Below, piece after piece: positions 1 through 5,441 of a stretch of DNA of 6,960 bases. The notes beneath the pieces are model-generated. The model saw only the letters and a list, made by a program, of their open reading frames with translations. It was not told where the DNA came from and made no database searches. Numbering within the stretch: the first letter of the stretch is position 1; each line of letters starts with the position of its first letter. Made by a program: the position numbers and the translations under genes. Source of the stretch: an uncultured Clostridia bacterium (GTDB taxonomy: Bacteria > Bacillota > Clostridia > HGM11327); NCBI GenBank assembly GCA_905210525.1, contig CAJLXE010000078.1, positions 1-6,960 of the forward strand, written 5' to 3'.

Positions 1-131
1 ATTTGCTTTGCAAATACAGAGAAATTCACGCTGTAAGGCGTGGATTTAAAGTGTTTATTTCAACACAAATTGCGCAAAAGCGAAGCTTTTGAGGAAAGCA
101 ATTTGTGTTATAATAAAATTACTTTATTATT
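1..131. repeat. Cluster of inverted repeats upstream of the HAD phosphatase gene
   Basis: No coding frame is credible here, but the segment is full of perfect or near-perfect inverted repeats. ATTTGC/GCAAAT (1-6 with 10-15) has a 3-nt loop. A 10-bp arm pair (22-31 with 38-47) with one G-T pair encloses a 6-nt loop. A perfect 12-bp pair AACACAAATTGC/GCAATTTGTGTT (62-73 with 98-109) contains a nested perfect 7-bp pair CAAAAGC/GCTTTTG (75-81 with 85-91) around a GAA triloop. Finally ATAATAAA/TTTATTAT (110-117 with 123-130) has a 5-nt loop. None is followed by a convincing T-tract on either strand, so they do not read as ordinary terminators. The density suggests an intergenic palindromic repeat element, an operator, or the 3' end of an upstream non-coding RNA. 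Which one is not decidable here. Confidence 0.6.
106..114 (+). promoter_or_regulatory. Extended -10 promoter for the HAD phosphatase gene
   Basis: TG at 106-107, one base, then a perfect TATAAT at 109-114 form an extended -10 element (TGTTATAAT). No good -35 box lies 16-18 nt upstream. TTGAGG at 89-94 is 14 nt away, which is too close. Extended -10 promoters often do without a -35. Transcription would start near 121, giving a leader of about 50 nt before the ATG at 174. The right arm of the 12-bp inverted repeat (98-109) overlaps this element, so a protein binding that repeat would block RNA polymerase. Confidence 0.55.
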
Positions 132-173
132 TCTCAAGGAAGATTTTATTAAATACGGAGGGAATACTGTCAA

Positions 174-959
174 ATGAAAAAATATGAGGGAATACTGCTT
201 TGCACGGACGTAGATCATACGCTTGTAAACAGTGACGGTTCGTTATCGGAAGAAAATGCCGAAGCCATAAATTATTTTATGGCAAACGGAGGAATGTTTA
301 CTTTGTGTTCCGGCAGACCGCCTCTTTACCTCACTAAATTTCATAATATGTTTGTTCCCAACGTTCCGGTAATATGTCACAACGGAGCTACTCTTTATGA
401 TTACACGTCGTCACAATATGTGCGTACTGTATGGCTGAACGAAAATCTTGCTTTAAAGCCGCTTCTTACCGTTGCGGGGGCGTACAGGGAATACATAAAT
501 TATATGTGCTTTTATTCGCAGGATTTCCAATTCATGTATTCAAAAGACAACGATAAGATTTCGGTAGATGATTTTATCGAAAAATTCCCGTCAATGAAGA
601 AGAACAAATATCTTGTTTCTTTTTCAAACGAAAGGCTTGCGCATAATATTCAAATGGAACTTTCTGCAGCACCTGAATATAAAGGTTATTTTGAGTTTTC
701 ACGCAGCTGGTCATTTGGCGTTGAGGTTTTGCCTCTTGACGGCAATAAAGCGAGCGGGGTTCTGTTTTTGAAGAATCACCTTGGCAATGTTACTAAAACT
801 ATATGCGTGGGTGATTTTGAAAATGACATTTCAATGCTTAAAATTGCGGATATCGGATATGCTGTAAGCAATGCGTGCGAAAGTGCAAAGGCTGTTGCTG
901 CAAGAATAACTGTTTCCAATGACGAATCGGCAATAGCAAAAATCATATCGGAAATATGA
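174..959 (+). CDS. Cof-type HAD superfamily phosphatase (subfamily IIB)
   Basis: A 261-residue cytoplasmic hydrolase of the haloacid dehalogenase superfamily, Cof-like type. Motif I is DVDHT (nucleophile D12, acid/base D14), motif II is the serine of CSGRP (S46), motif III is the lysine in GNKASGV (K192), and motif IV is GDFEND (D214 and D218, Mg2+ ligands). All catalytic positions are present. The segment of about 125 residues between motifs II and III is the expected size for a C2 cap, which sets substrate choice. Relatives dephosphorylate sugar phosphates, pyridoxal phosphate or flavin phosphates, so the true substrate cannot be told. The length is normal for the family. The ATG is preceded by GGAGGG (157-162), with an unusually long 12-nt gap from GGAGG to the start codon; no closer in-frame start exists. 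The gene is monocistronic in this window and convergent with the next gene. Family assignment is firm; substrate and gene name are unknown. Confidence 0.93.
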   Translation: MKKYEGILLCTDVDHTLVNSDGSLSEENAEAINYFMANGGMFTLCSGRPPLYLTKFHNMFVPNVPVICHNGATLYDYTSSQYVRTVWLNENLALKPLLTVAGAYREYINYMCFYSQDFQFMYSKDNDKISVDDFIEKFPSMKKNKYLVSFSNERLAHNIQMELSAAPEYKGYFEFSRSWSFGVEVLPLDGNKASGVLFLKNHLGNVTKTICVGDFENDISMLKIADIGYAVSNACESAKAVAARITVSNDESAIAKIISEI

Positions 960-960
960 T
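942..960 (-). terminator. Weak hairpin between convergent genes, possible terminator
   Basis: A perfect 7-bp inverted repeat ATCATAT/ATATGAT with loop CGGAA straddles the stop codon of the HAD gene. Read on the minus strand it is followed by a short T run and could end transcription of the membrane protein gene. On the plus strand there is no T-tract. The stem is almost all A-T, so it would be weak. No better terminator is visible between these tail-to-tail genes, whose stop codons are only 14 nt apart. Confidence 0.3.
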
Positions 961-973
961 GTATTCAAAAATG

Positions 974-1792
974 TTACTTTGATTCGGCACGGGACGCTCT
1001 GTACATAAGAGCATACGCAATTATACCCGCTGCACCGAAAAAAATTGCAAGTCCGATAAAATAAGCTTTTAAAACAGATACAACTGAAAGAAGCAAACAC
1101 ATAACGGACAGCTTTATGAATTTTGAGGCGTTTTTGGCATTGAATATTTTTTGAAAATTCATTTTGTTTTTTTGCTTGACTTCAGCGTAATCAAGTTCGG
1201 GTGAGTCATTTATTATGTCTGTTTCGGTTATAATGCTTTTTATTTTGTTTCCGAATTTGTTTTTGATATTTTCCTTGGATGAATCTTTACAAACGGCAAT
1301 TATTTTTTCGGCACCGGCATTTAATGCCATATTTATTTTTTCTTCCGCCGTCTGTTTTTTGCCCGCGGATATAAGGAAAACAACATATATATTGTCCGAA
1401 CGGTAAAAAATTCCGTCTTTTATTAAATTTATTTCCGGATTAAGCTTTTTTACGCATCGCAGTGCAAGCTCGTTAAATTCATCTTGTGACAAATCGTAAA
1501 GTCTTGCCAGTTTAATGTTATAATAGTATTTTTCTTTTTTGCTTGTTATATTTTTTGCAATGTGTTTTTTTATTTCTGCCGAAATACGGATTGCTGCATA
1601 GAATGTTAAAACGGCTCCCATAATTATACCGAAAACGCTGTTGTGAGATATTTTGGCAAACACAAAGCTTGTTACAACTAAAAAAGCTGACGAAGCAAAA
1701 AATATATTGAGTATGATGCCTGCTTTTGTTTTTCGCTTATTCCCGTATTCTGAATATTCTTTTATAGTTTTTACAAACTCCGAATTACTCAA
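974..1792 (-). CDS. Four-helix membrane protein with central soluble domain, function unknown
   Basis: I do not recognise this 272-residue protein. It has two hydrophobic helices near the N-terminus (about residues 24-46 and 52-71), a soluble, lysine-rich middle (about 76-220) and two more helices at the C-terminus (about 226-241 and 244-264), ending in a basic tail. No signal peptide cleavage site is evident. The middle reads as helix (LSQDEFNELALRCVKKL), beta hairpin (DGIFYRSDNIYVVFLIS), helix, strand (KIIAVCKD), helix, strand. This order recalls Mrr-type restriction-endonuclease-like domains, but the catalytic D and Q/ExK positions are not obvious, so it would be inactive; this is inference. 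Start choice: the first ATG (1810) has no Shine-Dalgarno, whereas GGAGG lies 8 nt before an in-frame TTG at 1792, so the TTG is preferred. With the ATG the protein would have 278 residues. It is separated from prfC upstream by a terminator, so it is probably transcribed alone. Confidence 0.8.
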   Translation of the reverse strand: MSNSEFVKTIKEYSEYGNKRKTKAGIILNIFFASSAFLVVTSFVFAKISHNSVFGIIMGAVLTFYAAIRISAEIKKHIAKNITSKKEKYYYNIKLARLYDLSQDEFNELALRCVKKLNPEINLIKDGIFYRSDNIYVVFLISAGKKQTAEEKINMALNAGAEKIIAVCKDSSKENIKNKFGNKIKSIITETDIINDSPELDYAEVKQKNKMNFQKIFNAKNASKFIKLSVMCLLLSVVSVLKAYFIGLAIFFGAAGIIAYALMYRASRAESK

Positions 1793-1800
1793 TATAAATT

Positions 1801-1805
1801 CCTCC
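1801..1805 (-). promoter_or_regulatory. Shine-Dalgarno that selects a TTG start
   Basis: On the minus strand a perfect GGAGG is followed by 8 nt (AATTTATA) and then TTG at 1792-1790. The site sits inside the first codons of the longer reading from ATG 1810, which itself lacks any purine-rich ribosome binding site. The layout supports the TTG as the true start. Confidence 0.65.
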
Positions 1806-1846
1806 GGCATATAGAATTCTTATTCACACTGTAATTATTAACATAA

Positions 1847-1874
1847 TTTATATCATTTAATCAATATGAAGCAA
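1847..1874 (-). promoter_or_regulatory. Possible sigma-A promoter for the membrane protein gene
   Basis: Minus-strand TTGCTT (1874-1869) and TATAAA (1852-1847) are 16 nt apart. The -10 matches 5 of 6 consensus bases, the -35 only 3 of 6. The region is very AT-rich, so chance matches are likely. A promoter is needed somewhere here because the prfC terminator lies immediately upstream and overlaps the -35. A small inverted repeat AATTAT/ATAATT (1833-1838 with 1843-1848) touches the -10. Confidence 0.3.
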
Positions 1875-1905
1875 TAAAAAACGTTCCGACAATATTATCG
1901 GAACG
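1873..1905 (-). terminator. Rho-independent terminator of prfC
   Basis: A perfect 8-bp stem CGTTCCGA/TCGGAACG (1882-1889 with 1898-1905) encloses an 8-nt loop and is followed on the minus strand by six T residues and then ATT. It begins 26 nt past the prfC stop codon. Strand and T-tract fit prfC, and it isolates the downstream membrane protein gene from prfC transcription. Confidence 0.88.
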
Positions 1906-1931
1906 CATAAAAGTCGTATTGTAATATAAGA

Positions 1932-3515
1932 TTACATATGGTCTATAAGCTCAAGACCTTTGTTGTTTTCCAAAGCCCAGTCTATGGACCATTGATTTTC
2001 GAACAAAAGAACAAATCTGTCATTGCTGTCATGAACAATTTTAGTGGTGCTTGTAAGCTTAAGCTCATCGGGATCTTCTACATTGCTTGTTATCCAACGT
2101 GCAAAGCGGAACGACATTCTGTTGACGCTCGGTTGTGCTCCGTATTCATTTTTGAGTCTGTATTCCAGAACTTCAAGCTGCAATACACCTACTGCTCCAA
2201 CAACGTATTCTTCAATACCGATGTTTATTTCTTTGAAAATCTGTATTGCACCCTCTTGTGCAAGCTGAGACATACCTTTCTGAAACTGCTTGCGCTTCAT
2301 GGAGTCGGATACGTGAACTCTTGCGAATATTTCCGGTGAAAATGAAGGAATATCTTCATAAACGACATTCATATCGTTTTCGCTGAGAGTATCGCCTATA
2401 CTGAAAATACCGGGGTCAAAAAGACCGATTATATCTCCGGCATAACCTTTTTCCATTATGGTTCTGTCCTGGGCCATGAATTGCTGTGGCTGAGCGAGCT
2501 TTATTTTTTTGCCGTCGCGAACGTGATATACGCTCATTCCCTTTTCAAATTGTCCGGAACAAATGCGCAAGAATGCAATTCTGTCCCTGTGAGCGGGATC
2601 CATGTTGGCTTGTATTTTGAATATAAAACCCGAAAAGTTTTTATCCATAGGATCAACAAGCCCGTTTTTAGCCTTTTTGGGTGAAGGAGAGGGAGCAAGC
2701 TCAAGAAACGAGTGGAGGAATGTTTCCACACCAAAATTGTTCATAGCACTTCCGAAATATATCGGAGTAAGCTCGCCGCTGTTAACAAGATTGATATCAA
2801 ATGCGTCACCCGCCATGTCGAGTAATTCTATTTCGTCAAGCAGTCTTTTATAATATGATTCGCCTATTATATCGCCAAAGCTCTTGTCATAAACATCGCC
2901 TGTTGAGGACTGAACCATCGTCTGACCGTGATTTCCGCCCTCATAAAGTTCTATCAGGGACTCGTGACGTTTATATATGCCTTTGAAATCGCCGTCTGTA
3001 CCTATCGGCCAATTCATAGGATATGAACGTATGCCGAGCACCGTTTCAATCTCATTCATAAGATCTATCGGATTTTTTGCGGCTCTGTCCATTTTGTTTA
3101 TAAAGGTGAATATCGGAATATGCCTCATGCGGCATACGTGAAATAACTTTATAGTCTGCGGCTCAACGCCTTTTGCGCCGTCAATAAGCATAACCGCGCT
3201 GTCTGCAGCCATAAGCGTTCTGTAAGTATCCTCAGAAAAATCCTGGTGTCCGGGCGTATCAAGGATGTTGATGCAATGCCCGTCATATTCAAATTGCATG
3301 ACGCTGGATGTAACCGAAATACCTCTTTGTTTTTCTATTTCCATCCAATCGGAAGTCGCATGAGCGGCAGCACGACGTGCTTTGACTGCGCCTGCCATTC
3401 TGATTGCACCGCCGTAAAGCAATAATTTTTCTGTCATTGTTGTTTTGCCCGCATCAGGATGTGAGATGATGGCAAATGTACGTCTTCTTTTTACTTCAGT
3501 TGTCAAGTCCGACAT
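1932..3515 (-). CDS. prfC: Peptide chain release factor 3 (RF3)
   Basis: A 527-residue translational GTPase, close to the usual RF3 size (529 in E. coli). RF3 recycles RF1/RF2 from the ribosome after peptide release and takes part in post-termination quality control. The GTPase motifs are intact: G1 SHPDAGKTT (about 18-26), the G2 threonine in RGISVTSS (T69), G3 DTPGH (86-90), G4 NKMD (140-143) and G5 GSA (255-257). The stretch SDWMEIEKQRGIS just before G2 is characteristic of RF3 rather than EF-G or TetM-type proteins. Start choice: the frame stays open upstream to a TTG at 3566, but the ATG at 3515 has GAGG 5 nt ahead and gives an N-terminus (MSDLTTEVKRRRTFAIISHP) that aligns with known RF3. 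It has its own promoter, a structured leader and a terminator, so it is monocistronic. No key residue is missing. Confidence 0.97.
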   Translation of the reverse strand: MSDLTTEVKRRRTFAIISHPDAGKTTMTEKLLLYGGAIRMAGAVKARRAAAHATSDWMEIEKQRGISVTSSVMQFEYDGHCINILDTPGHQDFSEDTYRTLMAADSAVMLIDGAKGVEPQTIKLFHVCRMRHIPIFTFINKMDRAAKNPIDLMNEIETVLGIRSYPMNWPIGTDGDFKGIYKRHESLIELYEGGNHGQTMVQSSTGDVYDKSFGDIIGESYYKRLLDEIELLDMAGDAFDINLVNSGELTPIYFGSAMNNFGVETFLHSFLELAPSPSPKKAKNGLVDPMDKNFSGFIFKIQANMDPAHRDRIAFLRICSGQFEKGMSVYHVRDGKKIKLAQPQQFMAQDRTIMEKGYAGDIIGLFDPGIFSIGDTLSENDMNVVYEDIPSFSPEIFARVHVSDSMKRKQFQKGMSQLAQEGAIQIFKEINIGIEEYVVGAVGVLQLEVLEYRLKNEYGAQPSVNRMSFRFARWITSNVEDPDELKLTSTTKIVHDSNDRFVLLFENQWSIDWALENNKGLELIDHM

Positions 3516-3563
3516 AGTTTCCTCAAAGCTTTCAATGTATAAATATAAATTTGACTGCCGAAA

Positions 3564-3616
3564 CAATTAAGTGCTGTGTACTTAATTGCCGCGTCTTTTA
3601 ACTTGTGTCAAAAGAC
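3564..3616 (-). promoter_or_regulatory. Two perfect hairpins in the prfC leader
   Basis: Between the predicted prfC start of transcription (near 3622) and its ATG (3515) lie two inverted repeats. In transcript order they are GTCTTTT/AAAAGAC (3616-3610 with 3599-3593, 10-nt loop) and CAATTAAGT/ACTTAATTG (3588-3580 with 3572-3564, 7-nt loop). Neither is followed by a proper T-tract, and the second ends 48 nt before the start codon, so it does not cover the ribosome binding site. They may stabilise the mRNA, act as a cis-regulatory leader, or be a protein-binding palindrome. I recognise no known riboswitch class. Confidence 0.45.
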
Positions 3617-3628
3617 AAAGATATATTC

Positions 3629-3657
3629 ATTATACCACAAATTCGCGGAAAATACAA
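3629..3657 (-). promoter_or_regulatory. Sigma-A promoter for prfC
   Basis: Minus-strand TTGTAT (3657-3652) and a perfect TATAAT (3634-3629) are separated by 17 nt. The -35 keeps only the TTG of consensus. Transcription would start near 3622, giving a leader of roughly 107 nt. Confidence 0.65.
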
Positions 3658-3727
3658 GCACGGCAAATCGACAATCCGCAGAACTTATACTGCAATTTGG
3701 ATTTTCTCTTAAATTATACAAAAACTG

Positions 3728-3756
3728 TGGACATTTTTTATAATTCGATGTACAAT
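3728..3756 (+). promoter_or_regulatory. Sigma-A promoter for the SprT-like gene
   Basis: TGGACA (3728-3733) and TACAAT (3751-3756) have the ideal 17-nt spacer and match consensus at 10 of 12 bases. Transcription would start near 3763, leaving a leader of about 25 nt that carries just the Shine-Dalgarno. A second possible pair, TATACA (3715-3720) with a perfect TATAAT (3739-3744) at an 18-nt spacer, overlaps it, so there may be two start sites. Confidence 0.6.
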
Positions 3757-3775
3757 AACAAAAATAAAGCAAATC

Positions 3776-3780
3776 GGAGG
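3776..3780 (+). promoter_or_regulatory. Shine-Dalgarno that selects a TTG start
   Basis: A perfect GGAGG is followed by 7 nt and then TTG at 3788. The next in-frame ATG, six codons later at 3806, has only a weak purine stretch (GGAAAGG) upstream. Spacing and strength favour the TTG. Confidence 0.7.
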
Positions 3781-3787
3781 AAAAACG

Positions 3788-4285
3788 TTGGAAAGGTTTG
3801 ATGCTATGCTGAAATACGTTCTGCAGACGGCAAAAAAACAGAATATTCCGGTATCGGATGATATTTTTCCTGAGGTCGGGATAAATTACAGGGCAACAGG
3901 CAGATTCGGAGCCTGCAGAAAAACAGCGCGCGGCTTTGAAACGGAACTGACATACAAACTTATGGATGCAGATGATAAGGCGTGCCTGACAGTGCTCGCA
4001 CATGAAGTACTGCATACGTGTCCGGGTTGCATGAATCACGGCAAACGCTGGAAAAGTTATGCCGCACGATTGAGCAGAGCTTTGGACGTAAATATAAAAT
4101 ATTCATCATCTTACGAAGAACTCGGAATTGACGATACAAGATGCGGGAAATATAAATATACTGCAGTATGCGGCAAATGCGGAGCTGTTATAAAAAGACA
4201 GAAAGCTTCAAAACTGATAATGCATCCGGAAAAATACAGATGCAGGTGCGGAGGAACTTTTTATGTGACTTCTGTAAAAGAATAA
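3788..4285 (+). CDS. SprT-like zinc metalloprotein with C-terminal zinc ribbon
   Basis: A 165-residue cytoplasmic protein. The core has the metallopeptidase signature HEVLH (H72, E73, H76), with a likely third zinc ligand at H84 in NHGKRW, the layout of SprT-like (zincin) domains. The C-terminus has a zinc ribbon: Cys pair C128/C131 and a tighter CRC pair C152/C154. A further CPGC pair (C78/C81) sits directly after the HExxH helix. SprT-like proteins include the eukaryotic SPRTN/Wss1 proteases that digest DNA-protein crosslinks; the bacterial members are poorly characterised, so protease activity and substrate are inferred. Translation begins at a TTG 7 nt after GGAGG. Its promoter is divergent from prfC. 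The gene lies 131 nt before dgt with no convincing terminator between, so read-through is possible. Family assignment is good; cellular role is open. Confidence 0.88.
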   Translation: MERFDAMLKYVLQTAKKQNIPVSDDIFPEVGINYRATGRFGACRKTARGFETELTYKLMDADDKACLTVLAHEVLHTCPGCMNHGKRWKSYAARLSRALDVNIKYSSSYEELGIDDTRCGKYKYTAVCGKCGAVIKRQKASKLIMHPEKYRCRCGGTFYVTSVKE

Positions 4286-4375
4286 AATATTAACAAAAAA
4301 TTCACAAATGGGTTTTATTTTAAAAGAGGAAAAACAGAGTTTGTGTCGAATATATTTATTGATTGGCATACGGTA

Positions 4376-4381
4376 TATAAT
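4376..4381 (+). promoter_or_regulatory. Possible -10 box for dgt-dnaG
   Basis: A perfect TATAAT lies 36 nt before the dgt ATG, which would place the transcript start near 4388 with the Shine-Dalgarno shortly after. No recognisable -35 sits 16-18 nt upstream (TTGATT at 4359-4364 is only 11 nt away), and no extended TG is present. Either the promoter is weak or activated, or the cluster is partly fed from the SprT-like gene. Confidence 0.4.
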
Positions 4382-4416
4382 GACGGATTCCTGTATATTC
4401 AAAGGAGAACCCGAAT

Positions 4417-5427
4417 ATGATAAGAGATATTATCGAAGAAAATGAAAAACGCATACTGTGCGAATATGCAACACTCAGTTCTCTTACCAAAGGCAGATTG
4501 AAGCCTCAGGAAAAATGTCCTATGCGCGGTGAATTTCAACGGGACAGAGACAGAATATTGCACTGTAAGGCATTCAGACGTCTTAAGCATAAGACGCAGG
4601 TATTTATGGCGCCCGTTGATGACCATTACAGAACCCGTCTTACGCACACGCTTGAGGTGGCTCAGATTGCAAGAACTATTGCGAGATGCTTGCGCCTTAA
4701 CGAGGATCTTACCGAAGCAATAGCTCTCGGACACGATCTGGGACATACCCCGTTTGGTCATGCCTGCGAAAGAACTCTCAATAAACTTATGAAGAGCGGT
4801 TTCAGACATAATCTGCACAGCCTGAGAGTTGTTGATGTGCTGGAAAATTATTATAAAGGACTCAATCTTACATTTGAAGTAAGAGACGGAATAAAGTGTC
4901 ACACGGGCGACGAACTGCCCAAGACTCTTGAAGGACAAATAATACGATTAAGCGACAGAATTGCATATATAAATCATGATATTGATGATGCGATAAGAGC
5001 AAAAATGCTCTCGGACGCGGATTTGCCGAGACATTGTATTGATGTGCTGGGAAATACTCACGGACAGCGAATAAACACAATGATTGCGGATGTCGTAAAG
5101 ACAAGCTCCGATTATGCTTCTGTTCGCATGAGTACCGATGTGGGAGCGGCTACGCAGGAATTAAGAGCGTTTCTGTTTGAAAATGTTTATATAGGAACAA
5201 TTGCTCAGAAAGAAAATGACAAAGCCTGCAGCACAGTAAATATTATGTTTGATTATTTTATGAATAATCCCGATAAATTGCCGGATGAATATAAATTGCA
5301 TACGGATGAATTCGGGACAGAGCAGATAGTGTGTGATTATATAGCCGGAATGACAGATCTTTATGCGATAAAGGTGTTTAACGATTTGTTTGTTCCGAGA
5401 GTGTGGAGCGGCATTGAAATACAATAA
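4417..5427 (+). CDS. dgt: dGTPase-like HD-domain dNTP triphosphohydrolase
   Basis: A 336-residue HD-superfamily phosphohydrolase that would split dNTPs into deoxynucleoside and triphosphate. Metal ligands are visible: H77 in RLTHTLE, H106-D107 in GHDLGHTPFGH, and D180 in RLSDRIAYINHDIDDA. Other family features are RLKHKTQVF near residues 55-63, HNLHSLRVVDVLE at 131-143, and HTGDELPKTLEGQI before the last aspartate. It belongs to the short form common in Firmicutes, not the E. coli form of about 505 residues. The ATG has AAAGGAG (4401-4407) 9 nt upstream. dnaG begins 14 nt after its TAA, which is directly followed by TAG. Pairing with primase suggests a link between dNTP pool control and replication. 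True substrate preference (dGTP only, or several dNTPs with allosteric activation) cannot be read from sequence; many family members are annotated only as dGTPase-like. Confidence 0.93.
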   Translation: MIRDIIEENEKRILCEYATLSSLTKGRLKPQEKCPMRGEFQRDRDRILHCKAFRRLKHKTQVFMAPVDDHYRTRLTHTLEVAQIARTIARCLRLNEDLTEAIALGHDLGHTPFGHACERTLNKLMKSGFRHNLHSLRVVDVLENYYKGLNLTFEVRDGIKCHTGDELPKTLEGQIIRLSDRIAYINHDIDDAIRAKMLSDADLPRHCIDVLGNTHGQRINTMIADVVKTSSDYASVRMSTDVGAATQELRAFLFENVYIGTIAQKENDKACSTVNIMFDYFMNNPDKLPDEYKLHTDEFGTEQIVCDYIAGMTDLYAIKVFNDLFVPRVWSGIEIQ

Positions 5428-5441
5428 TAGAAACGGTTATT

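Noticed and set aside
996..1012. GCTCT/AGAGC hairpin as a terminator for the convergent genes
   Set aside because: The stem is only 5 bp, lies inside the coding sequence of the membrane protein and has no T-tract on either side.
3516..3566. Upstream TTG start for prfC giving 17 extra residues
   Set aside because: The TTG lies in the arm of a hairpin without a ribosome binding site, and the extra residues do not resemble RF3. ATG 3515 has GAGG at good spacing and a family-like N-terminus.
3608..4039. 143-residue open frame opposite the SprT-like gene and running into the prfC promoter region
   Set aside because: It is antisense to the HExxH coding region, has no known motif, and would cover the prfC -10 and -35 boxes.
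4282..4319. AATAAAA/TTTTATT repeat after the SprT-like gene as a terminator
   Set aside because: The stem is entirely A-T with a loop of about 25 nt and no following T-tract; it would not be stable.
4352..4374. Sporulation sigma-E-like promoter (ATATTT and CATACGGT) before dgt
   Set aside because: The two boxes are only 9 nt apart, well short of the roughly 14 nt expected, and a sporulation promoter for dgt-dnaG makes little sense.
4399..4938. 179-residue open frame antisense to dgt
   Set aside because: The frame lies wholly opposite a conserved HD-domain gene, has no recognisable domain and overlaps the dgt start region; it is a by-product of dgt codon use.
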